A stretch of 26,083 nt of DNA from JBGPJM01 sp041485385 (GTDB taxonomy: Bacteria > Planctomycetota > Phycisphaerae > Phycisphaerales > UBA1924). The notes beneath the pieces were generated by a model. That model was not told where the DNA came from, did not search any database, and saw only the letters and a list, made by a program, of their open reading frames with translations. The translations under genes and the position numbers were made by a program. The stretch lies in the NCBI GenBank assembly GCA_041485385.1, contig JBGPJM010000048.1:1-26083 (forward strand), in the 5' to 3' direction. Below, piece after piece: positions 16,074-23,359 of this stretch. Numbering within the stretch: position 1 is the stretch's first letter; each line of letters starts with the position of its first letter.

Positions 16074-18965
16074 ATGTCGAACCCTCTCCGCGTCGTCATC
16101 GCCTGCGCCGTCGTTCTCACCGCCTGCGCCCTGCGAGCACCCGCCCAACCCCTTCCCGCCGATCCCTCCCTGGTCACCGGCCAGCTCGACAACGGCCTCA
16201 AGTACATCGTCCGCAAAAACGCCAACCCGCCCGGGCGCGTCGCCATCTGGCTCCACATGTCCTCCGGCTCGCTCAACGAGACCGACCGGCAGCGCGGCAT
16301 CGCCCACTACCTCGAGCACATGGCCTTCAACGGCTCCGAGCACTTCCCCCCCGGCTCGGTCGTCCCCCTCTTCCAGTCCCTGGGCATGACCTTCGGCCGG
16401 GACCAGAACGCCTTCACCAATATGGAGCAGACCACCTTCCAGCTCTCCCTCCCCGACACCAAGCCCGAAACGCTCACCCGGGGCATGACCTTCTTCTCCG
16501 ACATCCTCTTCCGCCTCTCCCTTACCCCCAAGGAAATCGACGCCGAGCGCCAGATCATCCAGGAGGAGCGCCGCCGCGGCCTCTCCGGGCGTCAGCGCAC
16601 CAGCTTCTACGTCACCGAGCACATCGCCCCCGGCTCCCTCTACGGCCAGCGCATCACCATCGGCACCGAGGAGACCATCAACGGCGTCAACGAGAAGGAC
16701 TTCCACGACTACTACGGCAAGTGGTACGCCGCCTCCAACGCCACCCTCATCGTCGTCGCCGACGCCGACCCCGCCGGCATCGTCACCGTCATCAAGGACA
16801 ACTTCTCCGCCGCCCCCAAGCGCGAGCGCCCCACGCCCCAGGCCCTCAACGTCAAGGCCTACGACCACAGCTTCGCCATCGTCGCCAGCGACCCCGAGGT
16901 CCGCTCCGAGGAGGCCCGCATCGTCCGCCTCGAGCCCGCCCGCCCGCCGGTCACCACCGTCCCGCAGTACCGCGCCGAGCTGGTCGCCCGCCTCGGCGAG
17001 ATGGCCCTGAACAGCCGCCTGGAGGACAAGACCGCCAAGGGCGGCACCAGCTACCAGAACGCGCGGGTCTCTATGGGCAACGACTCCGGCGCGCTGCACA
17101 CCGCCGAGATCTCCGGGCGCGCCGCCCCCGGCAAGTGGAAGCCCGCCCTCCAGGAGATCGCCCTGGAGCTCCAGCGCGCCCGGGCCTTCGGCTTCGCCCA
17201 GCGCGAGCTCGACGATGCCCGCAAGGAGATTATCTCCGGCGCCGAGCGCGCCGTCGAGACCGAGTCCACCACCGCCACCCAGGGCATCATCGGGCGCATC
17301 AACGGCGCCGTCGCCACCGGCGACGCCATCATGTCCCCGCAGCAGCGTCTCGACCTGCTCAAGCAGCTCCTCCCCTCGATCACCGCCGACGAGATCGCCA
17401 AGCGGTTCGCCGACGAGTTTGATCCAAAGGCCGTCGCCTTCATCGCTGTTCTCCCCACCAGCGCCGAGGTCCCCACCGAGGCCCAGCTCCTCGACATCGG
17501 CACCAAGGCCCTGGCTGTCAAGCCTACCCCCGAGACCGAGACCGCCCACGCCACCCAGCTCATGACCGACCTCCCCAAGGGCGGCAAGGTCACCGAGGGC
17601 GCCGAGCACGCCGCCAGCAAGGTCTGGTCCGGCTGGCTCTCCAACAACACCCGCGTCCACTACCGCTTCATGGACGAGCGCAAGGACGAGGTCTCCATCA
17701 GCATCGCCCTCATCGGCGGCGAGCTCCTCGAGACCGCCGCCAACCGCGGCATCACCTCCGCCGCCCAGCAAGCCTGGACTCGCCCCGCCACGCGCGGCCT
17801 CACCTCCACCGACATCCGCGAGATCATGACCGGCAGGAAGATCAACGTCCGCGGCGGGGGCGGCTTCGGCGGTGGCGGGCGCGGCGGCGGCGGGCGCGGC
17901 GGCCGGGGCGGCGCCGGCGGGGCCGGCGCCATCTCGCTCTCCATCTCCGGCAGCCCCGAGGAACTCGAGACCGGCTTCCAGCTCGCCTACCTCATGCTCA
18001 CGCAGCCGCGAATCGAGCCGGCTTCCTTCGAGCAGTTCCAGACCAACCTCAAGCAGATGCTGCAGGAATCGCTGAACAATCCGATGGCTCTCGGCGCCCG
18101 GACGGCGGGCGCCGCGCCCTACCCAGACAACGAGCCGCGCACCACGCCGGTCACGGTCGAGCAGATCGACAAACTCACGATCGAGGGCGCGCAGGCTTGG
18201 CTCGACAAGCTCCTCAAGGAATCACCGATCGAGGTGACGATTGTCGGGGATATCCCCAAGGACAAGGCGCTCGAGCTGGCGTCGCGGTACATCGGCGCGC
18301 TCCCGACGCGCGAGCGCGTGACCAAGGATGCGTACGCGTCGCTGCGGAGGCTCGCACGCCCGAAGGGCCCGCGGATCATCGAGAAGACCGTTGAGACACC
18401 CACGCAGCAGGCCTTTGTTTTCTCGGGGTTCTACGGGGCCGACGACACCAACGTCGCCGACGTGCGGGCGCTCTCCATGGCCGCGCGGATCCTCTCCACG
18501 CGCATGGTGACCGAGGTCCGCGAGGAGGCGCAGCTGGTCTACAGCATCGGCGCCTCGTCTCGCGCCGCCACGACCTTCCCGGGCTTCGGCGTCTTCTCCG
18601 CCAGCGCGCCGACCGACCCGTCGAAGGTCGATGCGCTGGTGAAGAAACTGGCGGAAATGTACGAGCTTTTCGCGAAAAACGGCCCGACCGCCGAAGAGCT
18701 CGACGTCGCCAAAAAGCAGATGGCCAACACCTTCGACGAGCAGATGAAGCAGGCGGGGTTCTGGTCCGGCCAGATCAACGAGATGGATTTCCGTGGCACC
18801 AGCCTCGACGACGTCGTCGGCGAGCCCGCGGCGTTCCAGTCGCTCACGGCCAAACAGGTCCAGGAGACCTTCGGCAAGTACTACTCCGGTCCCAACTCCA
18901 TCGTGGTAGTGGTCAGGCCGCAGGGCGCAGGCGGGCCGGAAAAGAAGGTCGACGAGAACAAGTAA
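16074..18965 (+). CDS. Secreted M16 (insulinase/pitrilysin-family) zinc peptidase
   Basis: A 963-aa protein. ATG 16074 has GGAG 7 nt upstream. Residues 1-24 are a signal peptide with a Cys at 18 (TACALRA), possibly a lipoprotein signal. The inverted zinc motif HYLEH is His78-x-x-Glu81-His82, with Glu81 as catalytic base. Glu158 lies 76 residues after His82, where the third ligand is expected. The two-halved layout is typical: an active M16 domain and its C-terminal half (to about 500), then a second, non-catalytic pair (about 520-950). A Gly/Arg-rich stretch (about residues 594-620) is inserted in the second half; this is unusual for the family. The C-terminal part keeps the RILSTRMVTEVREE block seen in such proteins. 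Third-position usage changes noticeably after about 18000 (see findings). It is probably monocistronic, with the hairpin at 15901-15941 upstream. Confidence 0.93.
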   Translation: MSNPLRVVIACAVVLTACALRAPAQPLPADPSLVTGQLDNGLKYIVRKNANPPGRVAIWLHMSSGSLNETDRQRGIAHYLEHMAFNGSEHFPPGSVVPLFQSLGMTFGRDQNAFTNMEQTTFQLSLPDTKPETLTRGMTFFSDILFRLSLTPKEIDAERQIIQEERRRGLSGRQRTSFYVTEHIAPGSLYGQRITIGTEETINGVNEKDFHDYYGKWYAASNATLIVVADADPAGIVTVIKDNFSAAPKRERPTPQALNVKAYDHSFAIVASDPEVRSEEARIVRLEPARPPVTTVPQYRAELVARLGEMALNSRLEDKTAKGGTSYQNARVSMGNDSGALHTAEISGRAAPGKWKPALQEIALELQRARAFGFAQRELDDARKEIISGAERAVETESTTATQGIIGRINGAVATGDAIMSPQQRLDLLKQLLPSITADEIAKRFADEFDPKAVAFIAVLPTSAEVPTEAQLLDIGTKALAVKPTPETETAHATQLMTDLPKGGKVTEGAEHAASKVWSGWLSNNTRVHYRFMDERKDEVSISIALIGGELLETAANRGITSAAQQAWTRPATRGLTSTDIREIMTGRKINVRGGGGFGGGGRGGGGRGGRGGAGGAGAISLSISGSPEELETGFQLAYLMLTQPRIEPASFEQFQTNLKQMLQESLNNPMALGARTAGAAPYPDNEPRTTPVTVEQIDKLTIEGAQAWLDKLLKESPIEVTIVGDIPKDKALELASRYIGALPTRERVTKDAYASLRRLARPKGPRIIEKTVETPTQQAFVFSGFYGADDTNVADVRALSMAARILSTRMVTEVREEAQLVYSIGASSRAATTFPGFGVFSASAPTDPSKVDALVKKLAEMYELFAKNGPTAEELDVAKKQMANTFDEQMKQAGFWSGQINEMDFRGTSLDDVVGEPAAFQSLTAKQVQETFGKYYSGPNSIVVVVRPQGAGGPEKKVDENK

Positions 18966-19010
18966 CCCAAACGGGGGAAGGTCCAATCTGCGCGCCCAAA
19001 CGGGGAAATA
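18966..19010. repeat. Repeated box CCCAAACGGGG with flanking TGCGCGC element
   Basis: CCCAAACGGGG occurs exactly at 18966-18976 and 18995-19005. The second copy lies in a longer box (18983-19010: CCAATC, TGCGCGC, CCAAACGGGG, AAATA) that is closely matched at 25813-25842. GGGGAAATACCCC (19002-19014) can also form a small hairpin just after the M16 stop. It could be part of a terminator, a protein-binding site or a dispersed repeat. Confidence 0.5.
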
Positions 19011-19135
19011 CCCCATGGTTTCGGCGCGACTTTGGTGACGTTTGGTGGACTAACCACGATGTTCCGCGCCGCGGCCGGATGGGCAACCCGATCCCCTATT
19101 TGCGTGGTCCCACCGACACACGCACGGCGCGACCT

Positions 19136-19225
19136 GCGGAAGGGCGCGCCGGTGATAAGCGAGAGGGCCAGCGACGTCCGCAGGATCTGGCCGCCGCCCT
19201 CGCCGTGTGAGCCGTCGATGGTCAG
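19136..19225 (-). pseudogene. rtcA: Remnant of rtcA (RNA 3'-terminal phosphate cyclase), N-terminal fragment
   Basis: On the minus strand, codons 19225 to 19136 read LTIDGSHGEGGGQILRTSLA followed by LSLITGAPFR. This is the hallmark N-terminus of RNA 3'-terminal phosphate cyclase, which makes 2',3'-cyclic phosphate ends on RNA with ATP. Intact RtcA is about 340 aa. Here homology stops after GAPFR, in the position where the family continues into a conserved IRAxR block; what follows (RSRRACVGG and on) is unlike RtcA. The frame then runs into the 3' end of the opposite-strand M16 gene. Only about 30 recognisable codons remain, so this is a dead fragment. It lies 139 nt after the end of the minus-strand gene at 19365-21464, so the lost gene probably stood downstream of it. 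Confidence 0.8.
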
Positions 19226-19364
19226 CGCGGCGGGACTCCGGAGTGGGTGCGGCGGCGAGGAGGGGCGAGTTGAGTTTGGCGAGGACGAGGACGTCAAGCG
19301 CCGGTTTCCAAGAGAATCTGGGCCGCGACAGGAGCCGCCGCTCGCGGGCGGCATCGGGCCGTCC

Positions 19365-21464
19365 CTATCGATTCGGGCGGAGTTCTGAAGGACGTGTGGT
19401 CAATCGTCGAAGGGTGAGGCCGGAAAAAGTTACCACGTCGCCTTCGGCGATCGTGGGCGCGGCGATTCCGATCAGCTCGCCGGGTTCGGCATTCTCGCTC
19501 TCAGGGCCCGTTCCCGCAAAGAGTTCCTGCCCGTTGACAACGAGCACCAGTTCGTCGTCCCAGACCTTCAGCGTCAGGTCACACTGCTCACCAACCGGGC
19601 CCGGCAGAAGCCTGGCCGGTTTCTTGCCGTCCTGGATTGTGGCGGCCCTTCTGCCCGGGAGCAGCAGCACCGAACGCCATCGCGGTCCATCGGCGTCGAA
19701 GCTCAGCCCATACAGGATTCCGGCGCTCACATCGGCACCCGATTTCATCTTCGACAAGTCGATGTGCCCGTTGAGCTCGAAGCGCCGACCGAGTTTCGCC
19801 ATGGAGATCAGCCGTGTTCCCCGTGACGAATAGCCCCCGCTCACCGTCCGCTCATCGACGACGTTCCACCTGCCCCAGATGATGCGCCACCCCGCCATGT
19901 ATTCCTGGACCTCCATCCTGAACAGGAGCGGAACGGGCTCGGCGCTCGAGAGCCCCGCCGCGACTCGCTCCAGTTCCAGCCGGTCAACCAGGCCAACTTT
20001 GGCGCTGCCTTCCTTCGGCCCCAGCATGCCGATCGCCCGCTCGTACAGATCGCGGGCCCGGGCGTGCTCACCCATCTGCGCGGCTTCCCGCGCCTGCATC
20101 GCGGTCTCCGCGACGCTGCTGGTGTAGGCCGCGATATCCGTATAGATCTCGCTCGGAAATCCGTTCCAGTGATTGGTAATCGACTGATCGACGCGCCCGA
20201 TTTTGCTCAGGTGCGGGCTGGCATCCTGAAAATGCCCGCTTCGCCAGGCCATTCCGATCAGCTCCGATCTGTACCGGTTCGCGTCGTCGGGGGGCTCCGC
20301 CTGCTTGATGTACTCATCCAGGATCGACTTGGCCCGTGCGTAGGCACCGGCCTGCGCAAGCACCCCGTCGGGGTCACCCGTCTCGTCGGCGACATCGATC
20401 AGCGTCTGGATGAAGACGAGGGGTACCTGGGTGTCGTATCTCTTCGTCTCCGCGCACCGGGTCCCGAACTCCCGCATCTCATCAACGCTGCCGCCCCATC
20501 GCGGGCGCAGCGCCCAACCCAACTTGTTGTAGGCTGGCATGTAATCGAACTCGGCCTTCACGGCCCTTTCGAACCAGAGTTCGATGTCCTCTTCCGGGGG
20601 GGTCCCGCCCCCCATGGCAACCTGCACCAGGTACGCTGCCGGCTCGGGTCGAGCGGGAATGGCCGCGTAGGCCGCGCTCAGATGCACGTAGGCCTGGCGA
20701 AGATGCGTTTCAAATCCATTCCATCCATCATCAGAGACGGTGTGGGCGTAACCGGTGCCGCGAGCCTCCCACGCTCTCCTGATCTCGTAGATGCCGCGGA
20801 GCGTGTCGACGGTCCATTGGTCCGCACCGGGCTGCGCGGCAAGTTGCTCACACAGCGAGCCGGCAAGATCCGAAGGAACAAGGCGTGACACCCGCACACC
20901 GAGGATGTCGACCAAGAGCCTCTGTTCCTTGGGGCCGTATACACCGCGCCGAACCGTCTCGACGTATGACCGCACTGCCGCGCCATAGAGCTCGCGGGCA
21001 TCGGGGTGCTCCATCGATTCCAGCACACCAGCCAAGCGCGACTGTGCGTTCGCGAGGTACACGATCGGATAGTCGCTGTGCTCCAGGCCGGCAACCGCCC
21101 TTCGCAGCGACGGCTCGGCGGCGGCGCGCTTTCCCGGCTCGTCGAGAGCCACGGCATATCCGTATGCCACCATCGGGTCGTCGCATCCGGCTTGAAGAGC
21201 CTCCTTCGCGTATGTGACGATCTGCTGCCGGCCGAACCTGGTCAGCGTGCCGGCGAACGACCGCGCCGTCAGGTTCAGCACAAAGATCGCCGTCCGATCC
21301 GCCGGCGAGTGGTGGCTTTGGGAGAAGCGTTGGACGACGTTGGCCTGATGGAACTTGAGTTCTGCCCGTGAGAGTTCCGTCGAGTTGGGCTGAACGCCAA
21401 ACGCCGAGGACACTCCAAGCGCCAGCGTCGCGAGGAGCCCCAACCTGAAAACGCGTGCGGGCAT
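19365..21464 (-). CDS. Large secreted protein with helical-repeat body and lectin-like C-terminal domain
   Basis: A 699-aa protein. The frame is open to 21689, but ATG 21464 has AGGAG 7 nt upstream and begins a clean signal peptide (MPARVFRLGLLATLALGVSS, then AFG). The body (about 30-500) is rich in helix-turn-helix units, such as YAYGYAVALDEPGKRAAAEP-type segments. It has a region resembling the planctomycete DUF4034 pattern (CAETKRYDTQVPLVFIQTLI), suggesting TPR-like scaffolding. The last 190 residues look like a beta-jelly-roll of the concanavalin/DUF1080 type: RFELNGHIDLSKM, then LTLKVWDDELVLVVNGQEL and GDVVTFSGLTLRR. That combination suggests a secreted binding protein. It lies opposite to its neighbours; the rtcA remnant follows it on the same strand. 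Specific function is unknown. Confidence 0.78.
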   Translation of the reverse strand: MPARVFRLGLLATLALGVSSAFGVQPNSTELSRAELKFHQANVVQRFSQSHHSPADRTAIFVLNLTARSFAGTLTRFGRQQIVTYAKEALQAGCDDPMVAYGYAVALDEPGKRAAAEPSLRRAVAGLEHSDYPIVYLANAQSRLAGVLESMEHPDARELYGAAVRSYVETVRRGVYGPKEQRLLVDILGVRVSRLVPSDLAGSLCEQLAAQPGADQWTVDTLRGIYEIRRAWEARGTGYAHTVSDDGWNGFETHLRQAYVHLSAAYAAIPARPEPAAYLVQVAMGGGTPPEEDIELWFERAVKAEFDYMPAYNKLGWALRPRWGGSVDEMREFGTRCAETKRYDTQVPLVFIQTLIDVADETGDPDGVLAQAGAYARAKSILDEYIKQAEPPDDANRYRSELIGMAWRSGHFQDASPHLSKIGRVDQSITNHWNGFPSEIYTDIAAYTSSVAETAMQAREAAQMGEHARARDLYERAIGMLGPKEGSAKVGLVDRLELERVAAGLSSAEPVPLLFRMEVQEYMAGWRIIWGRWNVVDERTVSGGYSSRGTRLISMAKLGRRFELNGHIDLSKMKSGADVSAGILYGLSFDADGPRWRSVLLLPGRRAATIQDGKKPARLLPGPVGEQCDLTLKVWDDELVLVVNGQELFAGTGPESENAEPGELIGIAAPTIAEGDVVTFSGLTLRRLTTRPSELRPNR

Positions 21465-21682
21465 GGACGTACTCCTGACGACGGCGGGGCCCAGCCAGGG
21501 CCGGAACAGTAGGTCAGTCTGCGGACGTCTTAGTCTACCGTGCGGGGCCGGCCGCCTCCTCTTCGCGGCATCGCGCAAGGCCAAGGCCGCGCCGAATGAT
21601 GCGGACCGGCTGAGGAAGTACCTGGGGAGGTTCGGGTTGTCGTGGGTTGGGATCGCGGCGGCTGGGTCTGGGGGCGGGGAAT

Positions 21683-21717
21683 GGGTCATATGGGTCGTAT
21701 AGGTCTGTGGGTCATAT
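21683..21717 (+). repeat. Degenerate 9-bp tandem repeat (GGGTCATAT)
   Basis: Units are GGGTCATAT (21683-21691), GGGTCGTAT (21692-21700), AGGTCTGT (21701-21708, one base short) and GGGTCATAT (21709-21717). The array sits in the 270-nt gap between two divergent starts, only 17 nt before the small membrane-protein ATG, so it may carry promoter or operator sites. Otherwise I see nothing in that gap. Confidence 0.65.
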
Positions 21718-21734
21718 GTGGTAAGCTGTTGTGC

Positions 21735-21905
21735 ATGAGTCGATTCCCCGTCGCGATCTTCCTCGGCATCGGCATCGCCGACGCGATCGGGGCGATCATG
21801 AGCTGGTCAAGAGGCCAGACCGGCGCCGCGCTCGGGGCGATTGCCGGATGGTTTGTCTTGGGAGGAATCCTCTGGCTCATCACGCGGCGGCCCGTACAGC
21901 GGTAG
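21735..21905 (+). CDS. Tiny two-helix membrane protein, unknown function
   Basis: A 56-aa frame from ATG 21735. Two hydrophobic helices (about residues 5-23 and 29-49) are separated by SWSRGQTG, and the product ends in RRPVQR, a positive-inside tail. There is no clear Shine-Dalgarno; GGTAAG lies 10-15 nt upstream. The frame is open further upstream through the 9-bp array, but those residues look non-coding. Similar tiny membrane proteins are common in planctomycetes, usually without assigned function. It stands directly before the zinc-ribbon family array and could be its upstream neighbour in a transcript. Confidence 0.55.
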   Translation: MSRFPVAIFLGIGIADAIGAIMSWSRGQTGAALGAIAGWFVLGGILWLITRRPVQR

Positions 21906-21948
21906 GCGACCCGGTTGCCAGTCAACCGACGCTGGTACGCTGGCACCC

Positions 21949-22010
21949 GTGAGGCCGCATCCGAGGATCAGGAAGACTGTGAAGTGGGGCGGCGCGGCGA
22001 CGTGCGCCGT
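21949..22010 (+). pseudogene. Truncated 5' leader of a zinc-ribbon membrane protein (copy A)
   Basis: From GTG 21949 the frame reads VRPHPRIRKTVKWGGAAT, nearly identical to the N-termini at 22858 (MKPRPRTRKAVKWGGAAVT) and 24118 (VKPHPRIRKAVKWGGVVLT). After about 20 codons the similarity ends. The frame then runs antisense through the end of the opposite-strand repeat protein; no membrane helix or zinc ribbon follows. It is a gene fragment left by deletion or partial duplication. Confidence 0.75.
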
Positions 22011-22024
22011 GCTGCGGCCGGCGG

Positions 22025-22516
22025 TTAGCGCGGATCGTTCGCGATCAAGTCCTTGGCGGCTTCGTCGGCCGACACCTTTTTCTGCGCGACGGAACATGCC
22101 ATCTCGTTGATGTCCCCGGAACCCGTGCCGGCCGCGGACAGAAGCTTCACGGCTTCGTCGGCCGTCAGCTTCTTTTTGGAGACGTAGAAGGCGACTTCAC
22201 CGATGTCTTGAGAGGTGGGGCGGGCGGCGGCGAGGAGTTTGGCGGCATCGTCGGCCGTCATCTTCTTGTCGGCGACGTAGAAGGCGACTTCACCGACGTT
22301 GTGGGAGGGGCCGCCGGCGGCGGCCAGGATTTTCGCGGCATCGTCGGCGGAGATCTTCTTCTGGGAGACGTAGAAGGCGAGCTCGCCGGCGGAGTCGTCG
22401 CCGGATGCGCCGCTGATCCGGGCCCAGATCGCGCGGACGATGATTCCGACGATGGCGGTGGCCCCGGTCCCGAGGCCGGAGATCAGGAGCGTGTTGTTGG
22501 TGAGGGCGAGGGTCAT
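22025..22516 (-). CDS. Membrane-anchored protein made of four 31-residue repeats
   Basis: A 163-aa protein. ATG 22516 has GGAGG 8 nt upstream, better than GTG 22525. Residues 9-31 are a single membrane helix. The rest is four tandem units: 44-74, 75-105, 106-136 and a shorter 137-163. Each reads roughly GE(L/V)AFYVxxKK(I/M/L)(S/T)ADDAAK(I/L)LAAA plus a variable linker. Each unit predicts a helix pair with a lysine-rich turn. The repeats are visible in the DNA as a 93-bp period (22028-22387). The last unit is the most diverged (NEMACSVAQKK). I do not recognise the family; SHOCT-like short helical repeats are a distant possibility. It lies between copies A and B of the zinc-ribbon family, in the opposite direction. 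Confidence 0.75.
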   Translation of the reverse strand: MTLALTNNTLLISGLGTGATAIVGIIVRAIWARISGASGDDSAGELAFYVSQKKISADDAAKILAAAGGPSHNVGEVAFYVADKKMTADDAAKLLAAARPTSQDIGEVAFYVSKKKLTADEAVKLLSAAGTGSGDINEMACSVAQKKVSADEAAKDLIANDPR

Positions 22517-22591
22517 GCGGGGCACCTCCGCAGAGTGATTGGGAGGAAGGCGGCGCGGCGTTCAGGGGCATGGATCAAATCGTACGCGAGG

Positions 22592-22861
22592 ATGCGGAAG
22601 ACGGCGAAATGGGCCGGGGCGCTGGTGTGCGATCCGAAGATCGGCGGGAGGTATTGGTCCCGCGAGGCTCCGATCTGGCCGCTCGAAGCGGGCGTGCTCG
22701 CCGTAACGCTCGTGGCGTGGAGATCGGATAGGCGGGGTCGCCGCCTCGCCCGCATCGGCCACTGCCCCAACTGCAACTACGATCGCCGCGGCATCGCCGC
22801 CGATGTACCCTGCCCAGAGTGCGGGGCGGCAGCGATCGGTGCCGATACCCTGAAGATATGA
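22592..22861 (+). CDS. Short zinc-ribbon membrane protein (copy B, internally shortened)
   Basis: An 89-aa frame from ATG 22592, where the family leader (MRKTAKWAGAL) is recognisable, though upstream residues KSYAR also match it. The leader jumps almost at once to the C-terminal half: a hydrophobic helix (PIWPLEAGVLAVTLVAW), a basic stretch, and the ribbon HCPNCNYDRRGIAADVPCPE with Cys58, Cys61, Cys74 and Cys77 all present. Compared with copy C it lacks the first membrane helix and the roughly 70-residue external loop, so an internal deletion is likely. The end (GADTLKI-stop) overlaps the ATG of copy C by ATGA, so translation may be coupled. It may still make a product, or be a decaying copy. 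Confidence 0.6.
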   Translation: MRKTAKWAGALVCDPKIGGRYWSREAPIWPLEAGVLAVTLVAWRSDRRGRRLARIGHCPNCNYDRRGIAADVPCPECGAAAIGADTLKI

Positions 22862-23334
22862 AGCCGCGCCCGAGAACGAGGAAGGCGGTGAAGTGGGGTG
22901 GCGCGGCCGTTACCGCCCTTGTCGTCGCGGCGTGGATTGCGAGCAGGTGGTGGTGCGTCGGGTGGACGAGCGTGGAGGGGGGGAGCTGGGTGTCCCTCGG
23001 ATGGGGACGGTTCGACGTCGGCCGGGACATTGCCGTGATCGGCGGTCGGGCCTTTCCTGGATGGCATGTCTGGCACCGGAACGACCTCTTCCTCTTCGAT
23101 TTCTACTGGTGGTTTGATGTGCGTGTTTCCTCGCCGACCCAATCGCTCGGTATTCCTCTCTGGGCGCCGGCGGTGCTGACGACGGCGCTGTCGGCGGCCG
23201 CTTGGCGTCTCGACACTCCCGCCCGCCGCCGCGCCCGCGTCGGCCACTGCCCCAACTGCGGCTACGACCGCCGCGGCATCGCCCCCGATGTACCCTGCCC
23301 GGAGTGCGGGGCAGTCTCCAGCACGAAGGTGTAG
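22858..23334 (+). CDS. Zinc-ribbon membrane protein (copy C, intact)
   Basis: A 158-aa protein whose ATG 22858 overlaps the stop of copy B (ATGA). It has a basic leader with RKAVKWGG, a membrane helix (about 14-30), a Trp/aromatic-rich outside loop (about 31-97), a second helix (about 98-118), an Arg-rich hinge, and a cytoplasmic rubredoxin-like ribbon with Cys131, Cys134, Cys147 and Cys150 (CPNCGYDRRG...PCPEC). Such proteins with a terminal CxxCxYD...CPEC ribbon occur in many paralogs in Phycisphaerae; their function is unknown. The ribbon may bind zinc and a partner protein or nucleic acid. This is the reference copy for judging the others here. Confidence 0.78.
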   Translation: MKPRPRTRKAVKWGGAAVTALVVAAWIASRWWCVGWTSVEGGSWVSLGWGRFDVGRDIAVIGGRAFPGWHVWHRNDLFLFDFYWWFDVRVSSPTQSLGIPLWAPAVLTTALSAAAWRLDTPARRRARVGHCPNCGYDRRGIAPDVPCPECGAVSSTKV

Positions 23335-23359
23335 TGATTCCCTATCGAGGCACTGTCAG

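Noticed and set aside
15966..17771. 601-codon minus-strand open frame under the M16 peptidase
   Set aside because: Same compositional shadow; the plus strand has an intact HxxEH zinc motif and a signal peptide.
22208..22591. 5' extension of the copy B frame across the repeat-protein gene
   Set aside because: This part is antisense to the 31-residue repeats and has no family similarity until about 22580.
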